Below are positions 9,918 through 19,094 of a DNA stretch of 64,000 nucleotides, one piece after another. Position numbers and translations under genes: made by a program. Each line of letters starts with the position of its first letter. Position 1 is the stretch's first letter. Source of the stretch: CAVSWN01 sp963770995 (lineage in GTDB: Bacteria > Acidobacteriota > Vicinamibacteria > Vicinamibacterales > CAVVIG01); the NCBI GenBank assembly GCA_963770995.1, contig CAVYRS010000001.1, positions 2,108,001 to 2,172,000 on the forward strand, written 5' to 3'. The notes beneath the pieces were generated by a model. It made no database searches. It was not told where the DNA came from and saw nothing but the letters and a program-made list of their open reading frames with translations.

Positions 9918-11379
9918 ATGGCGCTGGAGCGGCGAGTGTATGTGATCTCGGACCTGCACCTTGGCGGCGAGTACGGAGATGCCGCCACCAACCCTCATGA
10001 ACGCGGATTCCGTATCTGCACCCACGTGGACGCGGTCGCCGACTTCGTCAATCGGCTGGCTGACTCTCCTCCGGCGCCGGTGCGCACCGAGCTGGTCATC
10101 AACGGAGACCTCGTCGACTTCCTGGCGGAGGACCCTGGAGATGCAGCGACGTGGACGTCGTTCATTGCGGACGGCGATGAGGCCGCCGCGACCTTCAGGA
10201 CAATTGCCACTCGCGATCGGCGATTCTTCGACGCGCTAGGCCGCTTTCTCCAACGTGGACATCGGCTCGTCGTCCTGCTCGGCAATCACGACGTCGAGCT
10301 CGCGCTGCCAGCCGTCAGACGCGAATTCTGCCGGGTCGTCGGCGCAACGAGCGATTCCGATCTCGAGTTCGTGGATGGCGCTGAAGCGTACATCGTGGGC
10401 GACGCCCTCATCGAGCACGGCAATCGCTACGACGAGTGGAACGTCGTCGATCACCAAGGACTGATGAGACTGCGCGCGTTCCAGTCGCGCCGCCAACCGG
10501 TGCCCCGCCAGCGCGGGTTCGAGATATCGGCCGGATCCCAGATGGTCAGTACCGTCATCAATCCCGTCAAGACTCGATACCGGTTCGTCGATCTACTCAA
10601 ACCTGAAATCGACGCAGTGTTTCCCATGCTCCTGGCGATCGCTCCGGAATCGCGACGGTATCTCGCCACGATTGCGACGCATCGCAGTCGAGCCGCGGAA
10701 CATCGGTTGCCAGGGGCGGCGCTGCCCGCAGATCAGGACATCGCCTCCGTGGGCTACGACATCGATCCACTGCGTGCGGTGCTGGTGGGGCCGTTGAAAG
10801 GCGACCTGGACAGGTTCCTGGCGGAGCTCGGCGAAGCGCCAATTGACGCCCTTGCGACGGACGACCGGGAGGGAGACATCGCGTCCTGGACCGATCGCGC
10901 CAGCCAGGCGGTTGGCCTGAGTCGGTTACTGATGCCTCGCGTCGGTCGATCCCGTCTCGACGAGCGCCTGCCCGCACTGCTGATGGCGCTCAGGGTTTTG
11001 CGGACTGACGACACGTTCAATCGCCAGATTGAAACCCTGCCCGAATACGCGAAGGCCAGCCGCGAACTCGCCGACCACGGCATCCGATTCGTGGTCTTCG
11101 GACACACGCATCTGGCACGCGACGTCGATCTGGGAAGAGGCGCTCGATACTTCAACAGCGGGACGTGGGCCGATTTGCTGGAGGTGCCGCGCGAGATCGT
11201 CTCAGGTCCGTGGCATACGGCACTCGCCGCCCTCCGCGGTTACGCCGAGGATCTTGCCGCCAATCGGCTGAATCATCTGATACGGTTTGCCCCGACGTAC
11301 GGTACGGCTCTATCTGGCTGAAGACGACACGATAATCGAAGGCACGTTGCGCGACTATGTGGCCGGGCAAGAGCTGTGA
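9918..11379 (+). CDS. Calcineurin-like metallophosphoesterase
   Basis: A strong ribosome site (GGAGGAGG) lies just before the ATG. The metal-binding motifs are in order: ISDLHLGG (about 12), INGDLVDFL (about 58), LLGNHDVEL (about 120), a central His in LIEHGNRYDEW (about 160) and VVFGHTHLARD (about 395). The phase stops at 11321. Skipping one base near 11301 instead gives a natural-looking tail (VRLYLAEDDTIIEGTLRDYV) ending at 11379, so a small frameshift is likely. The middle 200 residues are family-specific and unassigned. The gene sits between the protease/TPR gene and a dynamin-like GTPase on the same strand. Substrates could be nucleotides or phosphoproteins; neither can be read from sequence. 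Confidence 0.88.
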
Positions 11380-11503
11380 TGATACGCGCGCCTGGTCCAG
11401 TCGTACCGCGGCTCTTCAGGGCCGCGGCCGGCCTCAGCCTGGCGCGGTTGGCGGACGAACTCCGCCGTATCCGTACGGGCGCTGATCTTGCGTTCCCCCG
11501 GTT

Positions 11504-13243
11504 GTGCACCGCCTGTTGTCGGCGGATGCCGAACGCCAGCTCACCGACGCGCGTCAGCTGCTGGCGTCGCTCCGCGATTCGCTCATCCGTTTCGGCGCCT
11601 CAGCCGCCGATGAGGCGACGCTCGCGCGCTCCATCCGCCAGCTGGACGAGTTCTTTCTCCTCGTCGTCGTTGGCGAATTCAACGCCGGCAAGAGCGCGTT
11701 CATCAATGCGTTGATCGGTCAGCCGGTCCTCCTCGAGGGCGTGACGCCGACCACCGATCGCATTCACCTCCTCGCCCACGGTCCCTCCCCCACCAGGCAT
11801 CTCGGCGACGATGGCGTGGAGATGATTACGGCGCCCGTCGATGTGCTGCGAGACGTGCACATCGTGGACACGCCCGGAACCAACGCGATCATCCGTGAGC
11901 ACGAACGGCTCACGTCGGAATTCGTGCCGCGATCGGACCTGGTGCTCTTCGTGACGTCGGCCGATCGCCCGTTCACCGAAACCGAGCGCGCGTTTCTGCA
12001 GGCGATCCGCGACTGGGGCAAGAAGATCGTCATCGTCATCAACAAGGTGGACATCCTGGAACGCGAGAACGAGGTGGAGGAGGTCGTGTCGTTCGTGCGC
12101 GACAACGCAAGGCGGCTCCTCGGCGTGAGTCCCGACGTGTTTCCGGTCAGCGCCCGTCTCGCGTTGAGGGCGAAGAGCGGTGAGCCGTCACTGTGGGCCG
12201 CCAGCCGTTTCGAAGAGCTCGAACGGTTCCTGCACGAAACGCTCGACGAGACCGCGCGCTTCCAGCTGAAGCTCGCCAACCCGCTCGGCGTCGGTCAGGC
12301 GCTCGCCGGCCGCTATGCGTCCATCGCCGCCGAGCGGCTGACGCTGCTCCACGAGGATCTCGCGCTGCTCGACGCCAGCGATCGACAGATCGCAGCGTAT
12401 CGAGAGGATCTGGCGCGCGGGTTCGAGGCGCGGATGGCCGCGGTCGAGAACGTGCTGCTCGAAATGGAGCGGCGCGGTCATCAGTACTTTGAAGACACGC
12501 TGCGCCTCGCCCGCGTCATGGATCTCCTGAATCGATCCCGCGTCCAGAAAGAGTTCGAAGATCGCGTCGTCGGCAACGCCCCGCAGGAGATCGAGCGGCG
12601 CGTGACGGAGCTGATCGACTGGCTGATCGAGCAGGACTTCCGCGAGTGGCAGGCGATCACGGCCAAGCTGACCGATCGGCAGCAGAAGCACGAAGCGCGC
12701 ATGCTCGGCGCGCCCGATGTCGGGACCTTCCACTCCGACCGCGGGCGCCTGATGGAGTCCGTCGGCAAGGAAGCGCAGCGCGTCGTGGACAGCTACGACC
12801 AGCAGCGTGAGGCGGCACTCATCGCCGACCAGGCGCGCACGGCGGTCGCCGCGGCGGCCGCGGCCGGCGGCGCGGCGTTGGGGCTTGGCACGCTGGTCAC
12901 GGCCGCGGCGTCGACCGTCGCCGCCGACGTGACCGGGATCCTCCTGGCCAGCGTCGTCGCGGCCATCGGATTCTTGATCATCCCGGCGAAGCGGCGGCGG
13001 GCCAAAAGCGAGCTGCAGGAGAAGATCCGCGGACTGCGCACGAGACTGACCGAGGCCTTGCGACGCGAATTCGAGCGGGCGCAGGAGCGCAGTGCCGAAC
13101 GGGTGGTGGCGGCCGTCGCGCCCTATTCGAGGTTCGTCAAATCAGAGGAGGAGCGCTGGAAGGCCGCGAGCGCGCAGCTGACTGCGCTTCGCGATCGAAC
13201 GGCGGCGTTCGTTGCGGCGCTCGCCCAGCCAGCCCACCGCTGA
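11504..13243 (+). CDS. Dynamin-like GTPase with C-terminal membrane hairpin
   Basis: 579 residues from a GTG. The GTPase motifs are clear: G1 VVGEFNAGKSAFINAL (about 55), G3 VDTPGTNA (about 125), and G4 VINKVD (about 178). Long helical stalk segments follow. A hydrophobic pair at about 445-490 (an Ala/Gly-rich stretch, then TGILLASVVAAIGFLII) would insert in membrane, and a coiled basic C-terminus ends the protein. This is the bacterial dynamin-like build. A natural N-terminal extension (ADELRRIRTGADLAF) lies upstream in another frame and would join if one base were missing near 11502, so the true start may be about 11376. It closes the protease/phosphoesterase/dynamin set. Confidence 0.87.
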   Translation: MHRLLSADAERQLTDARQLLASLRDSLIRFGASAADEATLARSIRQLDEFFLLVVVGEFNAGKSAFINALIGQPVLLEGVTPTTDRIHLLAHGPSPTRHLGDDGVEMITAPVDVLRDVHIVDTPGTNAIIREHERLTSEFVPRSDLVLFVTSADRPFTETERAFLQAIRDWGKKIVIVINKVDILERENEVEEVVSFVRDNARRLLGVSPDVFPVSARLALRAKSGEPSLWAASRFEELERFLHETLDETARFQLKLANPLGVGQALAGRYASIAAERLTLLHEDLALLDASDRQIAAYREDLARGFEARMAAVENVLLEMERRGHQYFEDTLRLARVMDLLNRSRVQKEFEDRVVGNAPQEIERRVTELIDWLIEQDFREWQAITAKLTDRQQKHEARMLGAPDVGTFHSDRGRLMESVGKEAQRVVDSYDQQREAALIADQARTAVAAAAAAGGAALGLGTLVTAAASTVAADVTGILLASVVAAIGFLIIPAKRRRAKSELQEKIRGLRTRLTEALRREFERAQERSAERVVAAVAPYSRFVKSEEERWKAASAQLTALRDRTAAFVAALAQPAHR

Positions 13244-13259
13244 CGACACCGCGTCGCGC

Positions 13260-13415
13260 CTACTTTCCATCCAGCCAGTTCACGGGAACGACCGTCCAGC
13301 GATCCTGTCGACTGAACGCACCAATCAGCGTGCCGGCTCCACCGCCCAGAAGGACGCCGCCGAACCGCAGGCAGGTTGGACGCGCTGTGGCGCTGTTGGG
13401 AGCGTTCAGTCTCAT
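13260..13415 (-). CDS. Small glycine-zipper protein (51 aa) or C-terminal remnant
   Basis: It begins MRLNAPNSAT and carries a Gly-rich hydrophobic stretch (FGGVLLGGGAGTLIGAF) followed by SRQDRWTVVPV. A Gly-zipper followed by a D-x-W-x-x-V box is a familiar C-terminal module of secreted acidobacterial proteins. This may therefore be either a free small membrane protein or the surviving end of a longer gene. It faces the dynamin gene, with 16 bases between the stops. Confidence 0.45.
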   Translation of the reverse strand: MRLNAPNSATARPTCLRFGGVLLGGGAGTLIGAFSRQDRWTVVPVNWLDGK

Positions 13416-13555
13416 GTGTCCGCTCCTTCCGGCGTCCCCCGCCTGGGAGACATATGACTGTGCAAGGAATTCGAGCGGCTCCGTTCTAAGGACATGACGC
13501 GTAGGGCGCGTCCGGAAATAAGGGCCCGTCCCCTTACCTTAGATGGAGCCTTCCC

Positions 13556-15016
13556 ATGACGACACGACTCTGGCTGGCGGCCTGCCTTATTGCGGCCGCC
13601 ACACTCGGTTTGCGACACGGCACACCCGTGGCCCAGGCGGCCCCGGATCAGGAAGCCAGCGGATCGACGCTCGACGACCAGGTCGATCTCGCCGTGACTG
13701 TTTACAATTCCGACATCGCACTCGTCCGGGACGTCCGCGATCTGCAGCTGCCGCGCGGCGGCTTCGACCTCCGCTTCATGGACATCGCGGCCACGGTGAA
13801 CCCGGCGACCGTGCACTTCCGCTCGGTCACGGAGCCGTCGCGCGTGAGCGTGCTCGAGCAGAACTACGAGTACGACCTCCTCGAACCGGACAAGCTGCTG
13901 CGCAAATACGTCGGTCGCGACGTCATCCTGGTGCGCCGGCGCACGGAGAACGGTGTGACCCGCGAAGAAGAGGTGAAGGCGCACCTCCTCAGCTACAACA
14001 ACGCCCCCGTCTGGCGAATCGGCAGCGAGATCGTGACCGGGATGAGCGCGGATCACATCAAGTTCCCGGAGCTGCCGGCGAATCTCTACACCCACCCGAC
14101 GCTGATCTGGACGCTCGACAACTCCGGCGCCGCGAAACATCGCGTCGAAGCCTCGTACCTCGCCGGCAAGCTCTCGTGGAACGCCGACTACGTGCTGACG
14201 GTGGCTCGCGACGACAAGGCCGCCGACCTCGACGGATGGGTGACGCTGGTCAACGGCAGCGGCACGTCGTTCAGACGCACGAAGCTCCAGCTGGTGGCGG
14301 GGGATCTCAATCGCGTGCGCCAGGTGTTTTCGCGCGCGATGGAGATGAGCGCCAAGCGAGCCGACATGGCGCCGGCGGCACCGATGGAACAGGAATCGTT
14401 CTCGGACTACCACCTCTATACGCTCGGGCGGAAGACGACGATCAACAACAACGAGACGAAGCAGGTGAGCATGCTGAGCGGCACTGGCGTACCGGTCCGC
14501 AAGCGCTACGTCGTCGACGGTCAGGCGTTCTACTACCGCAACGCGCAGCATCCGGGATCGCCGGTAAAGGACGTCGTGCAGGTGTACTACCAGTTCAAGA
14601 ACGAAGAGCGCGGCGGCCTCGGGATGCCGATGCCGGCCGGCATCGTCCGTGTCTATCAGGCAGACTCGAAGGGCGGCACGCAGTTCGTCGGTGAAGATCG
14701 CATTGCGCACACGCCGAAGGACGAGGAGCTGAACCTCAAGATCGGCAACGCCTTCGACGTCGCCTGCGAGCGCAAGCAGACCGACTTTCAGAAGACCGCG
14801 ACCGGCGTCTACGAGGTCGAGTACGAGATCACGCTGCGCAATCACAAGGCAGCGCCGATCACCGTCGAGGTCAACGAGCCGATTGGCGGGACGTGGCGGA
14901 TGCTGCGCTCCTCGCATCAGTGGGTTAAAACCGACGCATGGGCGGCGGGCTTCACGGTGCCGGTGGCGAGCGACGGCACGGCGGTCCTGAAATATCGGGT
15001 GCGGGTGACCTACTAG
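13556..15016 (+). CDS. DUF4139 domain secreted protein
   Basis: 486 residues, with a signal peptide ending near VAQAAP. The DUF4139 core runs from about residue 45 to the end: VYNSDIALVRDVRDLQLPRG at the start, YLAGKLSWNADYVLTV in the middle, and YEVEYEITLRNHKAAPITVEV near the end. The family occurs as secreted or periplasmic beta-rich proteins of unknown role. There is no close partner: the upstream gene is on the opposite strand, and a hairpin follows the stop. An independent transcription unit is likely. Confidence 0.88.
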   Translation: MTTRLWLAACLIAAATLGLRHGTPVAQAAPDQEASGSTLDDQVDLAVTVYNSDIALVRDVRDLQLPRGGFDLRFMDIAATVNPATVHFRSVTEPSRVSVLEQNYEYDLLEPDKLLRKYVGRDVILVRRRTENGVTREEEVKAHLLSYNNAPVWRIGSEIVTGMSADHIKFPELPANLYTHPTLIWTLDNSGAAKHRVEASYLAGKLSWNADYVLTVARDDKAADLDGWVTLVNGSGTSFRRTKLQLVAGDLNRVRQVFSRAMEMSAKRADMAPAAPMEQESFSDYHLYTLGRKTTINNNETKQVSMLSGTGVPVRKRYVVDGQAFYYRNAQHPGSPVKDVVQVYYQFKNEERGGLGMPMPAGIVRVYQADSKGGTQFVGEDRIAHTPKDEELNLKIGNAFDVACERKQTDFQKTATGVYEVEYEITLRNHKAAPITVEVNEPIGGTWRMLRSSHQWVKTDAWAAGFTVPVASDGTAVLKYRVRVTY

Positions 15017-15060
15017 TGAAGTGCCACGGTGAGTGCCGGCATGTCGATCAGCCTCGACGA

Positions 15061-15101
15061 CACAAAGGCACGAACTCCAAAGGATCCTTCGTGCCTTTGT
15101 G
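15061..15101. repeat. Inverted repeat with 14-base perfect arms
   Basis: Arms 15061-15074 (CACAAAGGCACGAA) and 15088-15101 pair perfectly around a 13-base loop, 45 bases after the DUF4139 stop. There is no T-run. The arms belong to the same CACGAA/TTCGTG sequence family as the array at 46087-46151, so this is probably a member of the dispersed intergenic hairpin class. It could also serve as a terminator. Confidence 0.7.
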
Positions 15102-15178
15102 ACTTCGGGCAGTGTTCGTGTACGGATGGGGTCGGCTGTGCGCCACTTACAGGCGACGTAGGCTACTGCTCGCAAAGG

Positions 15179-15184
15179 TATAAT
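15179..15184 (+). promoter_or_regulatory. -10-like TATAAT before the kinase-TonB gene
   Basis: A perfect TATAAT lies 17 bases before the GTG start of the kinase. No good -35 box stands 16-18 bases upstream, so the leader would be very short and the promoter call is weak. Confidence 0.3.
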
Positions 15185-15201
15185 CCAGCGGCCGTTTCAA
15201 C

Positions 15202-17310
15202 GTGACCGGATTACCTACTCGAATCGGCCGATACGAGATCACCAGCCGTCTCGGCGGCGGCGGCATGGGCGTCGTCTACAAGGCGCACGACCCGCACATC
15301 GGGCGCGACGTCGCCATCAAGCAGATTCGAGAGGAACTGGACTCGCAGGACCTTCGCGAGCGGATGCTGCGCGAAGTGCGCGCGTCCGGCCGCCTGCGAC
15401 ATCCGAACATCGTCAGCACGTTCGACATCGGCGACCACGAGGGCTTCCCGTTCATCGTCATGGAGCTCGTCGAGGGCCGGACGCTCGATGCGATTATCGC
15501 GGCGGGCGATCCGCTTCCGCTGCGCACGCGCCTCGACCTGATGGGGCAGCTGTGCGCGGGCCTCGCCGCCGCGCACGACGCCGGCATCATCCACCGCGAC
15601 GTCAAGCCGGCGAACCTGATGGTGGACGCGTCGGGGACGCTGAAGATCGTCGACTTCGGCATCGCGCGGCTCGCGGATTCGTCGACCGCCACCGTGACGA
15701 TCGGCACGGCGAACTACATGTCGCCGGAACAATGGACGGGCTCGGGCATGGACATCCGCTCCGACATCTTCGCTGCCGGCGCGGTTTTCTACGAGCTGCT
15801 GGCCGGCCAGAAGGCGTTTGTGGCCAAGAGCCTGCCGGAAATCTGCCAGCGAATCGTGAACGATGCGCCCATCCCGCTCGAGACGCTGACCGACGGCCTC
15901 GATCCGCAGATCATCGAGATCGTCAACCGGATGCTGAACAAGACGCCGGCGAACCGGTTCGACTCGCTGACGCCGGTTCGCGCGGAGCTGCTGGAAATTC
16001 ACAAACGCCTGACGAAGGCGGCGGAAACAGCGTTTGCGTCGACGGTTCGCATGCGGCGCGACTACCTGCTGGCGGCCGCTGCGGCGGCCACGGCCGCGCC
16101 CGTACCACTGGAACCTGGGATCGATCTCGCCGCCGTCGATCGGCGGCGCACCGCGCAGATCGAGACCCACCTCCGTCTCGCACGCGACGCATTCGAGCGC
16201 GGCGATCTGCAGCAGGCTGCCGCATCGTGCGAAGACGTGCTCGTGCTCAACCCGAATCAGACCGCCGTGCTGGAGTTGCTGAAGCAGGTCCGCCGGCTTC
16301 AAACGCACGGTACGGCTGAAAGGCCGCCGGCATCTGACGCGGTCGCACAGCCCGCTTCGCAGCCGGTTGTCCAAGCGGCTCCACCACCGCCGGCCGCCCA
16401 ACCGGCGCCGCACCCGGTCGCGCAGGTCTCGCCTTCGTCGCCGTCACCGACGAGAACCGTGCGTCCTGTTCTCGCCGGCGGAGCGGCGCTCGCTGCGGTC
16501 GTGGTCCTTGCCGGATTTCTGATGTGGCGGCGCGAGCCCGTCGCGCCGCCGGCGCAGGTCAACGCGCCGCCGCAGGCGGCTGTCGCGAGCGCGCCGCCGC
16601 CGGAACCGGCCGCTCCACCGCCGGAACCGGCCGATCCGCCGCCGGAATCGGCCGATCCGCCGCCATCCGCTGTTGCGTCACCGTCGCCTTCGCCGCCAAC
16701 AGCGAGCGCTCCCGCGCCGCCACCGGTCCAAAGCGTCGACAGCGGTGCGGCCACCCGTTCGAACGCGGCTGATTCGTCGCGCACTGCCGCGCCGCCTCGC
16801 GCCCCGGCGCAGTCACGCGTCACGCCGGCACCGACTCCGCCTCCCGCGGCTGCACCGGTGCGAGTCGGCGGCGCGATTGCTCAGCCTCGCAAGACGAAAG
16901 AGGTCAAGCCGAGCTATCCGGCAGCCGCGCAGGCGGCCCGCGTCCAGGGCGTTGTCATTCTCGAGGCCACGATCGGCACGAACGGCAAGGTTGAGGAAGC
17001 AAAGATCCTGCGATCGATTCCGCGGCTGGATGCGGCGGCGCTCGACGCGGTGAGGCAGTGGGAGTACACGCCGACGCTCCTCAACGGCGTCCCCGTTCCG
17101 GTGATCATGACGGTGACGGTGAACTTCGAGTTGAAGAGCAATCCGAAGGTGGAAGGCCTTGATCCCGACGCGGTGACGAGGCTCCTCGGACCGCCCTCGT
17201 CCACGCAATCGGATTACGCCGGCGGCAGAATCTGGTACTACGACCGGCCCGAGGGGACGCTCACCATCTATTTCCGGAACAACCGCGCGTCTTTGCGCCG
17301 CCCGCAATAA
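15202..17310 (+). CDS. Transmembrane Ser/Thr protein kinase fused to a TonB C-terminal domain
   Basis: 702 residues from a GTG. The kinase domain is about 8-275: GGGGMGVVYKAHD (P-loop), VAIKQI (Lys), IIHRDVKPANL (catalytic Asp), DFGIARL and NYMSPEQW. A short helical/TPR-like stretch, a membrane segment near 425-445 (AALAAVVVLAGFLMW) and a Pro/Ala-rich linker follow. A TonB C-terminal domain spans about 555-645 (VKPSYPAAAQAARVQGVV ... AVRQWEYTP). A 50-residue tail (RLLGPPSSTQSDYAGGRIWYY) resembles small outer-membrane assembly repeats. The build puts a cytoplasmic kinase and a periplasmic TonB domain on one chain, suggesting a link between kinase signalling and outer-membrane receptors or envelope tension. 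That role is inferred. Confidence 0.92.
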   Translation: MTGLPTRIGRYEITSRLGGGGMGVVYKAHDPHIGRDVAIKQIREELDSQDLRERMLREVRASGRLRHPNIVSTFDIGDHEGFPFIVMELVEGRTLDAIIAAGDPLPLRTRLDLMGQLCAGLAAAHDAGIIHRDVKPANLMVDASGTLKIVDFGIARLADSSTATVTIGTANYMSPEQWTGSGMDIRSDIFAAGAVFYELLAGQKAFVAKSLPEICQRIVNDAPIPLETLTDGLDPQIIEIVNRMLNKTPANRFDSLTPVRAELLEIHKRLTKAAETAFASTVRMRRDYLLAAAAAATAAPVPLEPGIDLAAVDRRRTAQIETHLRLARDAFERGDLQQAAASCEDVLVLNPNQTAVLELLKQVRRLQTHGTAERPPASDAVAQPASQPVVQAAPPPPAAQPAPHPVAQVSPSSPSPTRTVRPVLAGGAALAAVVVLAGFLMWRREPVAPPAQVNAPPQAAVASAPPPEPAAPPPEPADPPPESADPPPSAVASPSPSPPTASAPAPPPVQSVDSGAATRSNAADSSRTAAPPRAPAQSRVTPAPTPPPAAAPVRVGGAIAQPRKTKEVKPSYPAAAQAARVQGVVILEATIGTNGKVEEAKILRSIPRLDAAALDAVRQWEYTPTLLNGVPVPVIMTVTVNFELKSNPKVEGLDPDAVTRLLGPPSSTQSDYAGGRIWYYDRPEGTLTIYFRNNRASLRRPQ

Positions 17311-17324
17311 AGGCGGCGAGCAGT

Positions 17325-18908
17325 GTGCCAGTAGCCCGCTCCCGCGCAGTCGGCGCAGTCATGCTTGCGCTGAGCGTCGAAACGATCGGTCCCCACGCTC
17401 AGGCCCGGCCCGCGCCGTCGGCGTATTACGTAATCCACGAGGGTGAGGCGTTGCGGGTGAGTGTCGACCGGCTGCAGACCACCGTAGCTCCACTCCTGGC
17501 GCCAGCGCGCCGCCGTTACGGCAGCGTCGCGCTCTCGGCTGCCGAAGCCGGCGAGATTCTCCGGGGGAACGAAGCGGCGCGCGATCAGGCGATCGCACGA
17601 GAGTGCGGCGTCCAGGGACGGTGTGGCGGCGCCATTCACGCGGCCGCGATTGCCATGGTCGCCGACGTGCAGCGGACAACGGAGCGCAGCCTGCAGGCGC
17701 TCCTGTCAGCAGACATCGGATCGATGCGCGGCACAAAGCTCGTGCTCGTGACGTCCGGCCTGCCGTACCGGGAGGAGCCCCGTACGCTGATCGCGCGCGT
17801 CGCCGATCGCGTCCGCGACGCAGGCGCTTCGCTCGTGATCGTCCGGCTGAACTCGTCAGTCCTGTACGCGGGCTACCTCCGTGACGCGGTCGATCGCCTC
17901 GGGGCGCGGGTGCCGCGCGCGCGGGTCGTCCGTGTTCTCGACGAACAGAAGCTCGCGGAAGTCGCAGAAATGACCGCGGAGGACGCCGCCAGCGTCCAGG
18001 CTGCGCCCGCTCCGCGCGAAGTCCAACCGCTCGCAGTCCCGCCGCCCACCGAGCATCCAGCTTCGCCGGCGGCACCGGCCGCCTCGCCCACCACCGGCGC
18101 GCGTCGCCTTCCGGCACGCGCGGACGCCGCACTCGACAAAGCCTCGGCATTCGTCGCCGACTTCGAGCGCACGTTTGCGGCAGTCATCTGGCACGAGGCG
18201 TACGTGCAGGAAGAGCGGACACGGCAGCAGTTCCGGTCCTCGGGCACGTCGTTCAACTCGCTGACGGCACGACGCCAGTTGGAATCGGAGCTGCTGTTCG
18301 TCTGGCTGCCCGCGGAGGCGACCTGGCTCGCCGTCCGGGATGTCATAGCCGTCGATGGGCGCGCGCTTCCCGCGGCGGAACGGCGGCTGCCCGCGCTGCT
18401 CGCCAATCCGACCGTCATGCTCGATCAGCTGCGCTCGCTGTCGAACGAGAACGGCCGGTTCAATATCGGCAAGATCGTGCGGACCTTCAACGAGCCGACG
18501 CTGGCGCTGTTGTTCCTCGACCGCCGCTACCGCTCGCGGTTCGACTTCTCGCGCGGTCGCGACGCGCGCGTCAACGGCACCCGGGCATCGGCGTTCGAGT
18601 TCGTGGAGCGGAACCGTCCAACGGTGATCAGAAACGGCGACCGCGATGTGCCGGCGCAGGGAACGCTCTGGATCGAGCCGGCGACCGGACGCGTGTTGCA
18701 GACGTCCCTCGAGATGGTTGACGAGACAGTCGGGCTGCGCGGCCGAGTGTCGGTTATCTACAAACTCGATGCGCGGCTCGGCACGATGGTGCCGATCGAG
18801 ATGCGCGAATCGTACGTGAGCGCCGCCGGCGAACGCATCGACTGCACGGCGACCTACTCCGACTTCCGGCGGTTCGAAACCGCCGGACGGCTGGTCATCC
18901 CGCAGTAG
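17325..18908 (+). CDS. Secreted protein with VWA-like N-terminal half, function unknown
   Basis: 527 residues from a GTG, 14 bases after the kinase stop, so probably co-transcribed. A signal-like N-terminus ends near GPHAQARP. Residues 40-220 resemble a von Willebrand A/VWFA-related fold (GTKLVLVTSGLPYREEP, then GASLVIVRLNSSVLYAG). A Pro/Ala linker leads to a conserved second half (FVADFERTFAAVIWHEAYVQ ... ELLFVWLPAEATWLAVRD), which is frequent in unannotated acidobacterial proteins. No metal-binding MIDAS is visible. I do not recognise a reaction. Confidence 0.75.
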   Translation: MPVARSRAVGAVMLALSVETIGPHAQARPAPSAYYVIHEGEALRVSVDRLQTTVAPLLAPARRRYGSVALSAAEAGEILRGNEAARDQAIARECGVQGRCGGAIHAAAIAMVADVQRTTERSLQALLSADIGSMRGTKLVLVTSGLPYREEPRTLIARVADRVRDAGASLVIVRLNSSVLYAGYLRDAVDRLGARVPRARVVRVLDEQKLAEVAEMTAEDAASVQAAPAPREVQPLAVPPPTEHPASPAAPAASPTTGARRLPARADAALDKASAFVADFERTFAAVIWHEAYVQEERTRQQFRSSGTSFNSLTARRQLESELLFVWLPAEATWLAVRDVIAVDGRALPAAERRLPALLANPTVMLDQLRSLSNENGRFNIGKIVRTFNEPTLALLFLDRRYRSRFDFSRGRDARVNGTRASAFEFVERNRPTVIRNGDRDVPAQGTLWIEPATGRVLQTSLEMVDETVGLRGRVSVIYKLDARLGTMVPIEMRESYVSAAGERIDCTATYSDFRRFETAGRLVIPQ

Positions 18909-18909
18909 A

Positions 18910-19059
18910 CGACGGGAATGGCTCAACCACACAAGCCTCGCCAAGTCCGCATGCGTGGTGGGCTATACGCGAAGCCAGGTCGTCTTCTTCGAGGGCGGCC
19001 TGTTCGGATATTCGAATCTCGAAGGCACGCGCATTCTGAAGGTGTCCGAAGCCCAGTAG
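18910..19059 (+). pseudogene. Orphan C-terminal fragment of an unknown protein
   Basis: One frame reads LNHTSLAKSACVVGYTRSQ and then VVFFEGGLFGYSNLEGTRI before TAG at 19057. The composition looks like real protein, but there is no start or upstream domain. It begins directly at the end of the previous gene. It is most likely the surviving 3' end of a deleted gene. The family is not recognised. Confidence 0.3.
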
Positions 19060-19094
19060 GAGCCGGTTACTACGGCCCAAAACGGCGGGCGTGG

